64,000 nt of DNA, taken from the NCBI GenBank assembly GCA_022820835.1, contig JAJEET010000065.1, positions 1 to 64,000 on the forward strand. The letters run 5' to 3'. The first letter of the stretch is position 1, and every line of letters starts with the position of its first letter. The position numbers and the translations under genes were made by a program. The DNA is from Candidatus Poribacteria bacterium. GTDB lineage: Bacteria > Poribacteria > WGA-4E > WGA-3G. Positions 1 through 7,921 of this stretch are shown here, one piece after another. Below the pieces are notes generated by a model. That model saw only the letters and a program-made list of their open reading frames with translations, made no database searches and had not been told where the DNA came from.

Positions 1-28
1 GGCTTAGGGTTTGAAAGCCAAAATAAAC

Positions 29-57
29 TTGACATTTACTAAAAAGTGTGGTATAAT
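29..57 (+). promoter_or_regulatory. sigma70-like promoter
   Basis: TTGACA at 29-34 and TATAAT at 52-57 are separated by 17 bp, a consensus match. It reads toward tnpB. The left end of the insertion element is not fixed, so it may belong to the element or be the native promoter of the genes now found downstream of it. Confidence 0.6.
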
Positions 58-61
58 TAAC

Positions 62-144
62 GTATCAAGTTGGCAGACATTCATAGCGTAACTGCAAGGT
101 TGCGTGTCTGCCTACCCACTATGAAGGGGTTAAATGCTTGATAC
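62..144. repeat. nested inverted repeats, probable left end of IS200/IS605-type element
   Basis: GTATCAAG at 62-69 pairs with CTTGATAC at 137-144, and inside it GGCAGACA at 72-79 pairs with TGTCTGCC at 105-112. Subterminal hairpins of this kind are the recognition structures of IS200/IS605 transposition. The exact left cleavage site cannot be read from one copy. Confidence 0.5.
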
Positions 145-154
145 TTGATATACC

Positions 155-1360
155 ATGTATGCTACAGTTTACAAACTCTTTCGTGCGAAACGTAATCGTC
201 ATTTGAAACGATTGACGTGGATAGCACACGATATTTGGAACTACTTTTTAGGGGGGCAACGCACGCGGTATGCCCTTGGATTGCCGTATATGTCCTATAA
301 TGAGATGTCGCGCCAGTTCACGATATTGCGTAAAGCACATCCTGAAGTGTTCGCACATTGGCGTGAGTTAGACTCATGGGCAGCGCGTCAGATATTGAAG
401 CGATTGGATAACGGCTACCAACGGTTCTTTGATGGCATTGCGAAGCGTCCACCAAAGTTTCGTTCATGGCGAAAACCCTATTCGTTTACAATGTCTCCCT
501 CTGGTTACGGTTTCTATGGCGATAGGGTTCGGATACAAAAGAAACACTATCGCTTTAACTTGAGTCGTCCGATACTTGGTACTATCAAAACCGTTACAAT
601 CAAAGAAGATAGTCTCGGTGATTTCTATATGTCCGTTGTAACAGATCACACCGTTTCTGAAGCCACACCTAAGACGGGTCAAGCTGCAGGGTTTGACTTC
701 GGTATGAAAACGTTGTTCACCTGTTCCGATGGCACATGCTACGAGTCCCCTGAGTTCTATAAAACCTCTATGGCGGATCTATCCGTCGCACAACGCAACC
801 ATTCACGAAAAACCAAAGGTAGCAACAACAGAGAACGTTCACGACTCAAGGTGGCACGTGTTCACCGTAAAATCAAGCGTCAACGCGACGATCACCAGTG
901 GAAACTTGCCAAGCGTTTTGTCCATAAATATGACGCACTTTACTTTGAAACGCTTACCTTTGAAGGTATGAAACGTCTCTGGGGTCGTAAAGTCTCTGAT
1001 ATTGCCCCTCATGCGTTTCACCAAAAGTTGAAACACCAAGCCCCAAAGCACGATAAGCAAGTTCACTACATTGATAGATTTGAAGCGACAACAAAGACCT
1101 GTAGCAAATGTGGACAACCTCAAATGCTAATGGACTTGTCAGTTCGCAAATGGCGGTGCAATAGTTGCAAGACCAATCACCATAGAGACGTAAACGCTGC
1201 AATAAACATTTTACAGGTTGGGGAAACCTCAACCTTTGGATTAGAGGGTGTCAGACTTGCTATCGCAAGCAACCCTCGTAGACTTCAACCGAAGTCGGAA
1301 ACCCACAATCCGCACCAGAAATCACGGGATTCACACAGTCAAGAATCCCCCTTGCTTTAG
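155..1360 (+). CDS. tnpB: RNA-guided nuclease TnpB (IS200/IS605 OrfB)
   Basis: A 401-residue TnpB. The family are compact RuvC nucleases guided by an RNA made from the right end of the element; they cut the donor site and help the element persist. Visible motifs: RuvC Asp181 in GFDFGMKTL, Glu265 in YFETL, Asp345 in HHRDVNAAINIL, and a zinc ribbon with Cys316/319 and Cys335/338 between the last two. The N-terminal region has the usual basic helix-rich wedge-domain character. All catalytic residues are present, so it is probably active. Length matches the family (about 370-420). The first ATG lies just after the left hairpin; the consensus promoter at 29-57 lies upstream. Confidence 0.9.
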   Translation: MYATVYKLFRAKRNRHLKRLTWIAHDIWNYFLGGQRTRYALGLPYMSYNEMSRQFTILRKAHPEVFAHWRELDSWAARQILKRLDNGYQRFFDGIAKRPPKFRSWRKPYSFTMSPSGYGFYGDRVRIQKKHYRFNLSRPILGTIKTVTIKEDSLGDFYMSVVTDHTVSEATPKTGQAAGFDFGMKTLFTCSDGTCYESPEFYKTSMADLSVAQRNHSRKTKGSNNRERSRLKVARVHRKIKRQRDDHQWKLAKRFVHKYDALYFETLTFEGMKRLWGRKVSDIAPHAFHQKLKHQAPKHDKQVHYIDRFEATTKTCSKCGQPQMLMDLSVRKWRCNSCKTNHHRDVNAAINILQVGETSTFGLEGVRLAIASNPRRLQPKSETHNPHQKSRDSHSQESPLL

Positions 1361-1397
1361 CTGGGGGAGTATGTCAATAGGCGTTGTTGATCCCGGA
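1300..1397 (+). ncRNA. candidate TnpB guide RNA (omega/reRNA) 3' part
   Basis: In TnpB systems the guide RNA overlaps the 3' end of tnpB, ends in the right-end hairpin and continues into about 20 nt of flanking DNA as guide. Here the hairpin at 1346-1368 and terminal TCAA would make the first guide bases begin near 1378. Boundaries are inferred by analogy; the 5' end is unknown. Confidence 0.35.
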
Positions 1398-1616
1398 CGT
1401 ATGGAACGTTTTTTGAGACAACACGCGATGCAACCACCTTCAAGCGAAGGCACCCCACGCTCACCGAACTTAACAATCGAATTAGAAACACTTGTACGCG
1501 CATTACGGGATGCCGAAATTCTTGCACACGGAAATATCCCCACAACCTGTGTAAAGAACAGTTTTGATGTTTACCCAGAGCCCGGCTTTCAAAATGAAGA
1601 GGAGATACTCTCATGA
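1371..1616 (+). CDS. small unknown protein, probably 5'-truncated by the insertion element
   Basis: An 81-residue frame from the ATG inside the right terminus of the insertion element (1371), or 71 residues from the ATG at 1401. I do not recognise the family. The body is hydrophilic, with a Glu/Leu-rich helix-like stretch in the middle and an acidic C-terminus. The stop overlaps the next start (ATGA, 1613-1616), so the two are translationally coupled. Its first residues come from element DNA, so the original N-terminus was probably lost or lies left of the element. The coupling to the next gene and to the restriction helicase suggests a three-gene operon. Confidence 0.55.
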   Translation: MSIGVVDPGRMERFLRQHAMQPPSSEGTPRSPNLTIELETLVRALRDAEILAHGNIPTTCVKNSFDVYPEPGFQNEEEILS

Positions 1617-1975
1617 AACATATTGTTGATAACGTTAACAAGATGGACATTAGGATCAAGACGCTTGACCTTGCTGGACGAGTACCAGGCCCTGATTCTA
1701 TTGAACTTCTGCGAGTGGAACTCTATTATGATGCGGAGTATGGAGGACCGCTCTCCGGAGCACGGGTTCGGTACGCCCGTGACGGTGTTGAACAAGTAAA
1801 CGGTTTCCCCATTGATTTACATAAAGGCGCATTCGTTGCCACTGTCCCTATCCAAGAGGCAGGATTGGAAGAAGAACTCCAGAAAATTGGCCCCGAAATC
1901 GCCCGGATTGTATATGAAGATTTGGCGAAGAACCGACACACGCCTGGAATGCCGTCGTTTACCGAGCAGGGCTAA
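1613..1975 (+). CDS. unknown 120-residue protein coupled to the restriction helicase
   Basis: Not recognised. The sequence alternates short hydrophobic and charged segments (ELYYDAEYGGPLSGARVRY, then GFPIDLHKGAFVATVPI), which suggests a small beta-rich domain followed by a helical C-terminal part. No transmembrane segment or signal peptide is seen. It starts in the stop of the preceding gene and ends 14 nt before the ATG of the type III restriction-like gene, so all three probably form one transcript. It does not look like a Mod methyltransferase: the length is far too short and no DPPY or FxG motif is present. A role as an accessory subunit is only an inference. Confidence 0.6.
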   Translation: MKHIVDNVNKMDIRIKTLDLAGRVPGPDSIELLRVELYYDAEYGGPLSGARVRYARDGVEQVNGFPIDLHKGAFVATVPIQEAGLEEELQKIGPEIARIVYEDLAKNRHTPGMPSFTEQG

Positions 1976-1989
1976 TTGGAAACTGTCCA

Positions 1990-4593
1990 ATGCTTGAGCA
2001 ATTTCTTCATGAACAACTCGAAATCGCTTTCAACTTCGGGGTCCCCAAACCCGAAATGCCAGATAGCATCACGCAAAATCTGAGTCCTGCATTTGAACTC
2101 CGCGCTTATCAAGAAGACGCGTTTGCCAGTTTCATCCACTACTTCAACAACGACCTTGCTGGTAAAGAAAAACCGCTACACCTATTGTTCAACATGGCAA
2201 CCGGTAGTGGCAAAACGCTCATTATGGCAGGCTTGATCCTCTACCTCTATGAGAAAGGCTACCGCAACTTCCTATTTTTCGTCAATTCTACCAATATCAT
2301 TGAGAAAACGAAAAACAACTTCCTCAACCCGCGAACCGCAAAATACCTCTTTAACGAGAACATCTATTTTCAAGGCAAACAGGTCGCGGTGACACAGGTT
2401 GACAATTTCGAGGGTATCAACGAAAACGACATCAATATCTGCTTCACGACTATCCAGCAACTCCATACCGATATGACGACCCAAAAGGAGAACGCCTTAA
2501 CCGCTGAGGACTTCGTAGACAAGAAAATCGTTCTTCTATCAGATGAAGCACACCACATGAACGTCCAGACGCGAGCACAATTAGAACTGGCATTGGCAGA
2601 TCAGAAACCGAGTTGGGAAAATACAGTCGAAAGCATCTTTACCGCACACGAAGATAATCTGTTGCTGGAATTCACTGCCACACACGATTACGAAAACCCA
2701 AATATTGTAGACAAGTACCGGAACAAAATTATCTACCGCTATGATCTGGTGAATTTTCGCAACGACCGGTTCTCGAAAGAGGTCGTACTTGTACACTCCG
2801 ATTTAGATCAAGAGTCCCGCATCTTGCAAGCACTCATTCTCAATCAGTACAAAGAACAGGTTGCAGTGAACAATGGCATCAATCTAAAACCTGTCATTCT
2901 GTTCAAGGCACAGCGGACAATCGCGCAATCGCAAGAGAACAAGGCAAACTTCCACAAACTGATTAATGAACTTACCACCGATCAGATTGATAGTTTTCGA
3001 GAATCGGGTCTCGAAATCGTTCAACGTGCATTCCGTTACTTTGACGAAAAAATGACGACAGCGGAGCTGGTCCAACGTCTAAAAGAGGCATTCCGTGAGG
3101 AACACTGTCTCTCAGTCAACAACGACAAGGAAAAGGAGACTTACCAACTGCGACTTAACAACCTCGAAGATAAAGACAATCCCATCCGTGCCATCTTCGC
3201 CGTGCAGAAACTTAACGAAGGGTGGGATGTGCTAAACCTCTTTGATATTGTCCGTTGCTATGAAACACGAGATTCAGGAAGAAACAAAATCGGGAAGACA
3301 ACAATATCCGAGGCGCAACTCATCGGACGTGGCGCACGCTATTTTCCGTTTGTCCTACCAAACCACACAGCCAAATTCCGCCGTAAATTCGATGACCATC
3401 TTGATCACGAACTCCGCGTGTTGGAAGAACTCCACTATCACAGCATCCACGATTCACGCTATATCTCCGAAATCCGTACTGCCCTCATTGACCACGGCAT
3501 GATGGACGCGCGTCCTGAAACTCGCGAACTCAAACTGAAAGACGCGTTCAAAGAGACCAATCTCTACAAACACGGCATCGTCTGGCTCAACAGACAGGTG
3601 CCGAAAGATTACCAGCATGTCAAATCTCTTACCGACTTAGCGAATCTGAGCGTAAAACAGAAAAACTATGAACATATCACCCACACGGGTGCCAGTGGTA
3701 TGACAACCATCATGGAAAAAGACGAAACACCAGTCCAACAACGGAACCAAAGCAGCCGAGACGTAAAGATAGTTGATATTGAACAGAATATCGTTAAATT
3801 CGCTATGGCGCGGAACCCGTTTTTTACGTTTTCATCGCTTAAACAGTATTTTCCGCATCTGGCATCCATCCGAGAATTTATCAGTTCGGCAAATTATCTC
3901 GGCGGTTTAGCAATCACTTTCAAAGGAGATACCTCTCACTTCGAAGAGAATCGTCCAGCAAAGTTGGCAGCATGTGAAGGATTGCTAAGTCAAATTGAAT
4001 CCGAAATTCGCGAAGAGATTACTGAATACGAAGGCACGAAACACTTTTATGAGGCGCATATTCACGCTGTTTTCACCGACAAAACCCTAAAATTCAATGT
4101 GGACACACCGCGCGCTGATGACAGCGATTTAGCGTATCTGGTCAAAGTCAGCGACTGGTTCGCCTTTGAGAACCTTTACGCCACGAGCGAAGAAAAAGCA
4201 TTTGTACAGATGTTAGATAGGTGGATTCAGGTATCAGAGAAGACGTACGAGGACATCTATCTACTTCGCAACGAAGGGCATTTCTCTATTTACAACTTCT
4301 CCGACGGTCGAGGATTTCAACCTGATTTTGTGCTGTTTTTACGTGAGAAAAACGGGGAATCGCTGAGTTACCAACTTTTCATTGAACCCAAAGGTGAGCA
4401 TCTAACAGCAAACGATCACTGGAAAGAGGCATTTCTGGAAGAGATCCAGGCAGAATTCCAAAGTAGAATCCTGACAGAAAATAAGAAATACCGCATCATC
4501 GGTGTCCCGTCGTTCTATCACCAAAGATACGAAAATCAATTCAAAGATGATCTCAACGCAGCATTGAAACCAACAACACAAACATCTGAATAA
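1990..4593 (+). CDS. type III restriction enzyme Res-like helicase-nuclease
   Basis: An 867-residue SF2 helicase fused to a PD-(D/E)XK nuclease, the layout of type III restriction Res subunits. Visible: Walker A MATGSGKT (about residues 69-76), DEAH-box SDEAHH (about 185), motif III FTATHD, motif VI QLIGRGAR (about 443-450), and a C-terminal nuclease core with QPDF near 776-779 and IEPKG near 797-801. In type III systems Res pairs with a Mod methyltransferase that supplies recognition and self-protection. No Mod is present on the right, and the left flank is a tnpB element with two small unknown genes. It is therefore either an orphan left by loss of mod, or part of a different helicase-nuclease defence unit. 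All core motifs look intact. Confidence 0.85.
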   Translation: MLEQFLHEQLEIAFNFGVPKPEMPDSITQNLSPAFELRAYQEDAFASFIHYFNNDLAGKEKPLHLLFNMATGSGKTLIMAGLILYLYEKGYRNFLFFVNSTNIIEKTKNNFLNPRTAKYLFNENIYFQGKQVAVTQVDNFEGINENDINICFTTIQQLHTDMTTQKENALTAEDFVDKKIVLLSDEAHHMNVQTRAQLELALADQKPSWENTVESIFTAHEDNLLLEFTATHDYENPNIVDKYRNKIIYRYDLVNFRNDRFSKEVVLVHSDLDQESRILQALILNQYKEQVAVNNGINLKPVILFKAQRTIAQSQENKANFHKLINELTTDQIDSFRESGLEIVQRAFRYFDEKMTTAELVQRLKEAFREEHCLSVNNDKEKETYQLRLNNLEDKDNPIRAIFAVQKLNEGWDVLNLFDIVRCYETRDSGRNKIGKTTISEAQLIGRGARYFPFVLPNHTAKFRRKFDDHLDHELRVLEELHYHSIHDSRYISEIRTALIDHGMMDARPETRELKLKDAFKETNLYKHGIVWLNRQVPKDYQHVKSLTDLANLSVKQKNYEHITHTGASGMTTIMEKDETPVQQRNQSSRDVKIVDIEQNIVKFAMARNPFFTFSSLKQYFPHLASIREFISSANYLGGLAITFKGDTSHFEENRPAKLAACEGLLSQIESEIREEITEYEGTKHFYEAHIHAVFTDKTLKFNVDTPRADDSDLAYLVKVSDWFAFENLYATSEEKAFVQMLDRWIQVSEKTYEDIYLLRNEGHFSIYNFSDGRGFQPDFVLFLREKNGESLSYQLFIEPKGEHLTANDHWKEAFLEEIQAEFQSRILTENKKYRIIGVPSFYHQRYENQFKDDLNAALKPTTQTSE

Positions 4594-4620
4594 ATGCCCT
4601 TATATAGTTGCCATGAACAT

Positions 4621-4650
4621 TTGACAAGCAGGCTATGAACGTGCTAAAAT
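4621..4650 (+). promoter_or_regulatory. promoter of first PHP gene
   Basis: TTGACA at 4621-4626 and TAAAAT at 4645-4650, spacing 18 bp. The second PHP copy has the same arrangement at 5791-5820, which supports both calls. Confidence 0.6.
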
Positions 4651-4735
4651 CAAAGCGGGAACGCGGAATATTCCAACAAATTGATAAAGCAGTATCATCT
4701 AACCGTTCAAACACATCAACCAAGGAGTCATTTTC

Positions 4736-5611
4736 ATGTTCAATGCAAATCCTTTTCAGCAACCCGGACAGTGGTATAGAGGAAATACACATAGCCACAG
4801 CACGGAATCCGACGGTCAACTTTCCATAGCGGATCGATTCGCAGCATACCGTGAAGCAGGATACGATTTCCTTGTACTGACAGATCATCGTAAAGTTAAC
4901 GATGTGAGTGCTTACAGTACGTCAGATTTTCTGGCGATATCAGGAAGCGAAGTCCATCCTGAAAACCCCTATGGGGGTGCGATCCATCACTTCGTCGCTA
5001 TTAATATTCATGAGACCATCAGTTGCGCAAAGATGCATCCGAACGCAGTACTTGACGAGATTAAGGCGCAGGGCGGCGAAGCCGTTTTATGCCATCCGTA
5101 TTGGTCCGGACACACCGTTACAGATTATCTGCCATTGCAGGGTTATTTCGCGATTGAGGTCTACAACGACGGTTGTATGGACATCGGCAAAGCGTTTTCT
5201 GAACAAGCTTGGGACGATTTACTGGATAGAGGAGGACCCGTTCTCGGCATCGCTTCCGATGATTCACACGGCACCGAACACGATTGCTTCCACGGATGGA
5301 TTATGGTTAAAACACAGGAATTGACGATTGAGAATATCATGGAAGCACTCAGGACCGGCGCGTTCTATTCTACAATGGGACCCGAAATCACGAATATGAC
5401 GTTAGAGGGGAAAGCGTTGACAGTCAAATGCTCACCGGCACAATCAATCGTTTTTAAAGCACAATGTAGTCGCGGGCAGCGAACTCTGCCACCTAACAGC
5501 GAACTCTTGACGGAAGCAACATACAACATTCCGGAAGGCATCAAGTATGTTCGGGTTGAAATCACCGACGAAACCGGCAAAAAAGCTTGGTCAAACCCCT
5601 TCTTTTTTTAA
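4736..5611 (+). CDS. PHP-domain metallohydrolase (CehA/McbA-like), copy 1
   Basis: A 291-residue cytoplasmic protein with a PHP metal-dependent phosphoesterase core. Metal-ligand motifs in order: HSHS near residue 23, VLTDH near 48, GSEVH near 69, CHPYW near 120 and DDSHGTEHD near 175. The C-terminal 70 residues form a beta-rich tail ending KAWSNPFFF. Family members hydrolyse phosphate esters or related bonds; the substrate here cannot be named. The ATG at 4736 follows AAGGAG and the same start fits copy 2 exactly, giving identical lengths. Copy 2 lies 299 bp downstream, part of a segmental duplication. Confidence 0.85.
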   Translation: MFNANPFQQPGQWYRGNTHSHSTESDGQLSIADRFAAYREAGYDFLVLTDHRKVNDVSAYSTSDFLAISGSEVHPENPYGGAIHHFVAINIHETISCAKMHPNAVLDEIKAQGGEAVLCHPYWSGHTVTDYLPLQGYFAIEVYNDGCMDIGKAFSEQAWDDLLDRGGPVLGIASDDSHGTEHDCFHGWIMVKTQELTIENIMEALRTGAFYSTMGPEITNMTLEGKALTVKCSPAQSIVFKAQCSRGQRTLPPNSELLTEATYNIPEGIKYVRVEITDETGKKAWSNPFFF

Positions 5612-5614
5612 GGC

Positions 5615-5674
5615 AGGACTTACGCATTCTTCCATGATAACGGACAGCCGACGGCAAAGGGCTGCGTAAGTCCT
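5615..5674. repeat. 60-bp element with perfect 12-bp terminal inverted repeats
   Basis: AGGACTTACGCA at 5615-5626 is the exact reverse complement of TGCGTAAGTCCT at 5663-5674. It sits directly after the first PHP stop codon. It could serve as a hairpin or be a tiny remnant (MITE-like) of an insertion sequence. There is no T-run after it, so an intrinsic terminator is less likely. Confidence 0.5.
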
Positions 5675-5710
5675 ATAAGGCACGTATCTTGAGATATCCG
5701 GCTGCCTTTT

Positions 5711-5772
5711 CGTGAGTGTTATATGTAGCCCGCTCGGTCTTGGTGTGCCAAATAGGTGGTGGCTCGGCGAAA
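5711..5772 (+). pseudogene. remnant of the glycosyltransferase 5' end left by segmental duplication
   Basis: This stretch resembles 6815-6875, which runs into the glycosyltransferase gene. Shared tracts include a TTTTC-GTG-GTGTT leader and GGTGTGCCAAA followed by a GG-rich segment. Here the frame is broken (ATG directly followed by TAG). The simplest reading is that promoter, PHP gene and the first codons of the glycosyltransferase were duplicated together and this copy then decayed. Confidence 0.4.
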
Positions 5773-5790
5773 GTGTAATTTCAGGAATTA

Positions 5791-5820
5791 TTGACAAGCG
5801 AATTACGGATATGATAAAAT
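5791..5820 (+). promoter_or_regulatory. promoter of second PHP gene
   Basis: TTGACA at 5791-5796 and TAAAAT at 5815-5820, spacing 18 bp, the same boxes and spacing as upstream of copy 1. Confidence 0.6.
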
Positions 5821-5910
5821 AAAAGTGGATAGATGGAATACCTCCAATTAATTCATAAATTAGCATCCGCGAATAACTTGAATATATCATTACAGAGCAA
5901 GGAGCCAGTT

Positions 5911-6786
5911 ATGTTCAATGCAAACCCCTTTCAGCAACCCGGTCAGTGGTATAGAGGGAATACACATAGCCATAGCACCGAATCCGATGGGAAACTCTCT
6001 ATCTCGGACCGCTTCGGTGCCTACCGTGAAGCAGGCTACGATTTCCTCGTTTTAACAGATCACCGTAAGGTTAACGATGTAAGCGCTCATAGTACATCAG
6101 ACTTTTTAGCAATATCAGGTAGCGAAGTTCACCCGTCAAACCCGTATGGCGGCGCGACGTATCACTTCGTGGCGATTAATATCCATGAGCCAATTAATTG
6201 TGCGAAACTGCACCCGAACACTGTGATTGACGAAATAAAAGCACAAGGTGGTGAGGCTGTGCTCTGTCACCCCTATTGGTGTGGGCACACGATTACAGAT
6301 TATCTGCCGCTTCGCGGTTATTTCGCCGTTGAAGTCTATAACGACACCTGTATGGGGATCGGAAAAGGCTTCTCAGAACAGGCGTGGGATGATCTGCTTG
6401 ACAGAGGTGGCCCCGTTCTCGGTATCGCCGCAGATGATGCACACGGCACAGAACACGACTGCTTCCACGGCTGGATTATGGTTAAAGCAGAAGAACTGAC
6501 GCTCGATAACATTATGGAAGCACTCCGAACCGGCGCGTTTTATTCTACGCTCGGCCCCGAAATTACGGATATGACATTAGATGATAAAGCGCTAACGGTT
6601 AAATGTTCGCCAGCACAATCAATCGTTTTCAAATCGGAATGCAGTCGCGGACGGCGCATCCTGCCACCAGAGGGTGAACTCTTGACTGAGGCGACATACA
6701 GTGTGCCGGGAAACGTTAAATACGTTCGGGTTGAAGTAACAGACGCAAGCGGAAAAAAAGCTTGGTCAAATCCTTTCTTTTTCTAA
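5911..6786 (+). CDS. PHP-domain metallohydrolase (CehA/McbA-like), copy 2
   Basis: A close paralogue of the gene at 4736-5611 and exactly the same length (291 residues), with all PHP metal-ligand motifs kept (HSHS, VLTDH, GSEVH, CHPYW, DDAHGTEHD) and the same KAWSNPFFF end. An upstream in-frame ATG at 5833 would add 26 residues, but the ATG at 5911 is preceded by AAGGAG and begins the shared MFNANPFQQPGQWYRGN segment, so 5911 is chosen. Differences are scattered conservative substitutions, consistent with an older duplication under purifying selection. It is followed 43 bp later by a glycosyltransferase. Confidence 0.87.
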   Translation: MFNANPFQQPGQWYRGNTHSHSTESDGKLSISDRFGAYREAGYDFLVLTDHRKVNDVSAHSTSDFLAISGSEVHPSNPYGGATYHFVAINIHEPINCAKLHPNTVIDEIKAQGGEAVLCHPYWCGHTITDYLPLRGYFAVEVYNDTCMGIGKGFSEQAWDDLLDRGGPVLGIAADDAHGTEHDCFHGWIMVKAEELTLDNIMEALRTGAFYSTLGPEITDMTLDDKALTVKCSPAQSIVFKSECSRGRRILPPEGELLTEATYSVPGNVKYVRVEVTDASGKKAWSNPFFF

Positions 6787-6829
6787 GATAGAATATCCTT
6801 GCGTCCCTTGAGATCTTTTCACGGGTGTT

Positions 6830-7843
6830 GTGATGCAAAATATACTGGTGTGCCAAACCGGAGGTTGGGTCGGGGACATGGTACTACTCACACCTGCCTT
6901 GCGTGCTTTGAAACACGCATACCCTGAATCCAATCTGTCGCTCCTTTTGCGACCACTTGTGGCAAATCTGATGGAAACCCATCCTTATGTGGATACTTGC
7001 ATCATTGATACCAAAAACCGGGGACGTTATCGCTCTCTCACGGAATTGATGCGTCGGATACGTAAGGCTGCGTTTGATGTTGCTGTTGTGTTACATCCGA
7101 CTTCGTTCCGAAACGCATTGCTACCCTTTCTGGCACGAGTACCGATGCGCGTGGGAACCAACGTCAACGGGCGTGGCATGCTGCTCACCGCATCTCGCAA
7201 GGACAATACAAGTGTTCATGAGGTGCATCGGTATTTACGGGTACTCCAACTGCTTGATATTGATACAAGTTTGGATTCCCTGGAGTTTTGGCATACAGAT
7301 ACTGAGCGGCGAATAATTCAAGACCTTCTGGATGCTGAAAATGTCTCTTCGACCGATAGACTGATCGCTCTCAATTTAGGCACAACATGGCGGACAAAGC
7401 GGTGGGATATAGCAAATTTCGCTGCGGTTATTGAGCAAATTGCACGCCTCGCACCAGATGTGAGAATTGTCCTAACGGGTTCATCTAATGAGTTGGCACT
7501 TGTGGACGCATTGCCGACTTCACTACCGATAATTAATCTTGTCGGCAAGACATCAATTTTGCAACTCGGTGCCCTTTTAGAGAGATGTGAGATGTGTTTG
7601 ACTTGCGATAGCGGACCAATGCATATTGCCGCTGCTGTTGGTACACCGACAGTAGCACTCTTCGGTCCAACCGATCCGGTGCGTCATCGTCCTTACAGTA
7701 ATGGACACGAGGTCGTTGAGAAATCCGTCTCCTGCCGCCCGTGCTATAAACGGACGTGTCAGCGACAAGATACGCTACATCTTTGTATGAAAGAAATTAG
7801 CATTGGTGAAGTTGTAAATGCACTGGAGATAAAATTACACTAG
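6830..7843 (+). CDS. glycosyltransferase family 9 (heptosyltransferase-like)
   Basis: A 337-residue GT9 protein related to ADP-heptose:LPS heptosyltransferases, which add sugars to the lipopolysaccharide core on the inner face of the inner membrane. Typical N-terminal GGWVGDMVLLTPALRALK and C-terminal donor-site segment SGPMHIAAAVGTPTVALFG followed by PTDP. A late Cys cluster (CRPCYKRTC) is seen in many GT9 members. Start is GTG 6830 or ATG 6833, adjacent codons; the ATG is more likely. The sugar donor cannot be told from sequence, and with no neighbouring LPS genes the exact product is uncertain. Confidence 0.85.
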   Translation: MMQNILVCQTGGWVGDMVLLTPALRALKHAYPESNLSLLLRPLVANLMETHPYVDTCIIDTKNRGRYRSLTELMRRIRKAAFDVAVVLHPTSFRNALLPFLARVPMRVGTNVNGRGMLLTASRKDNTSVHEVHRYLRVLQLLDIDTSLDSLEFWHTDTERRIIQDLLDAENVSSTDRLIALNLGTTWRTKRWDIANFAAVIEQIARLAPDVRIVLTGSSNELALVDALPTSLPIINLVGKTSILQLGALLERCEMCLTCDSGPMHIAAAVGTPTVALFGPTDPVRHRPYSNGHEVVEKSVSCRPCYKRTCQRQDTLHLCMKEISIGEVVNALEIKLH

Positions 7844-7921
7844 AAGGTTCCTATCGTCTAAGGAATGGTCGGTAATCAATGCAAATCGCGCGTAGAGGAC
7901 AGCAATATTTGAGGAGAACCG

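Larger units (their letters stand above)
62..1377 (+). mobile_element. IS200/IS605-family element carrying only tnpB
   Basis: The element contains tnpB, a left hairpin region (62-144) and a right-end hairpin (TCCCCC 1346-1351 with GGGGGA 1363-1368) followed by TCAA at 1374-1377, a typical right terminus of this family. No tnpA is present in the window, so it would need a transposase supplied elsewhere. The right border is better supported than the left one. The right end supplies the ATG of the next reading frame, suggesting insertion into or directly in front of a gene. Confidence 0.65.

Noticed and set aside
5833..5910. Upstream start adding 26 residues to PHP copy 2
   Set aside because: Copy 1 lacks this extension and the ATG at 5911 has the better ribosome site.
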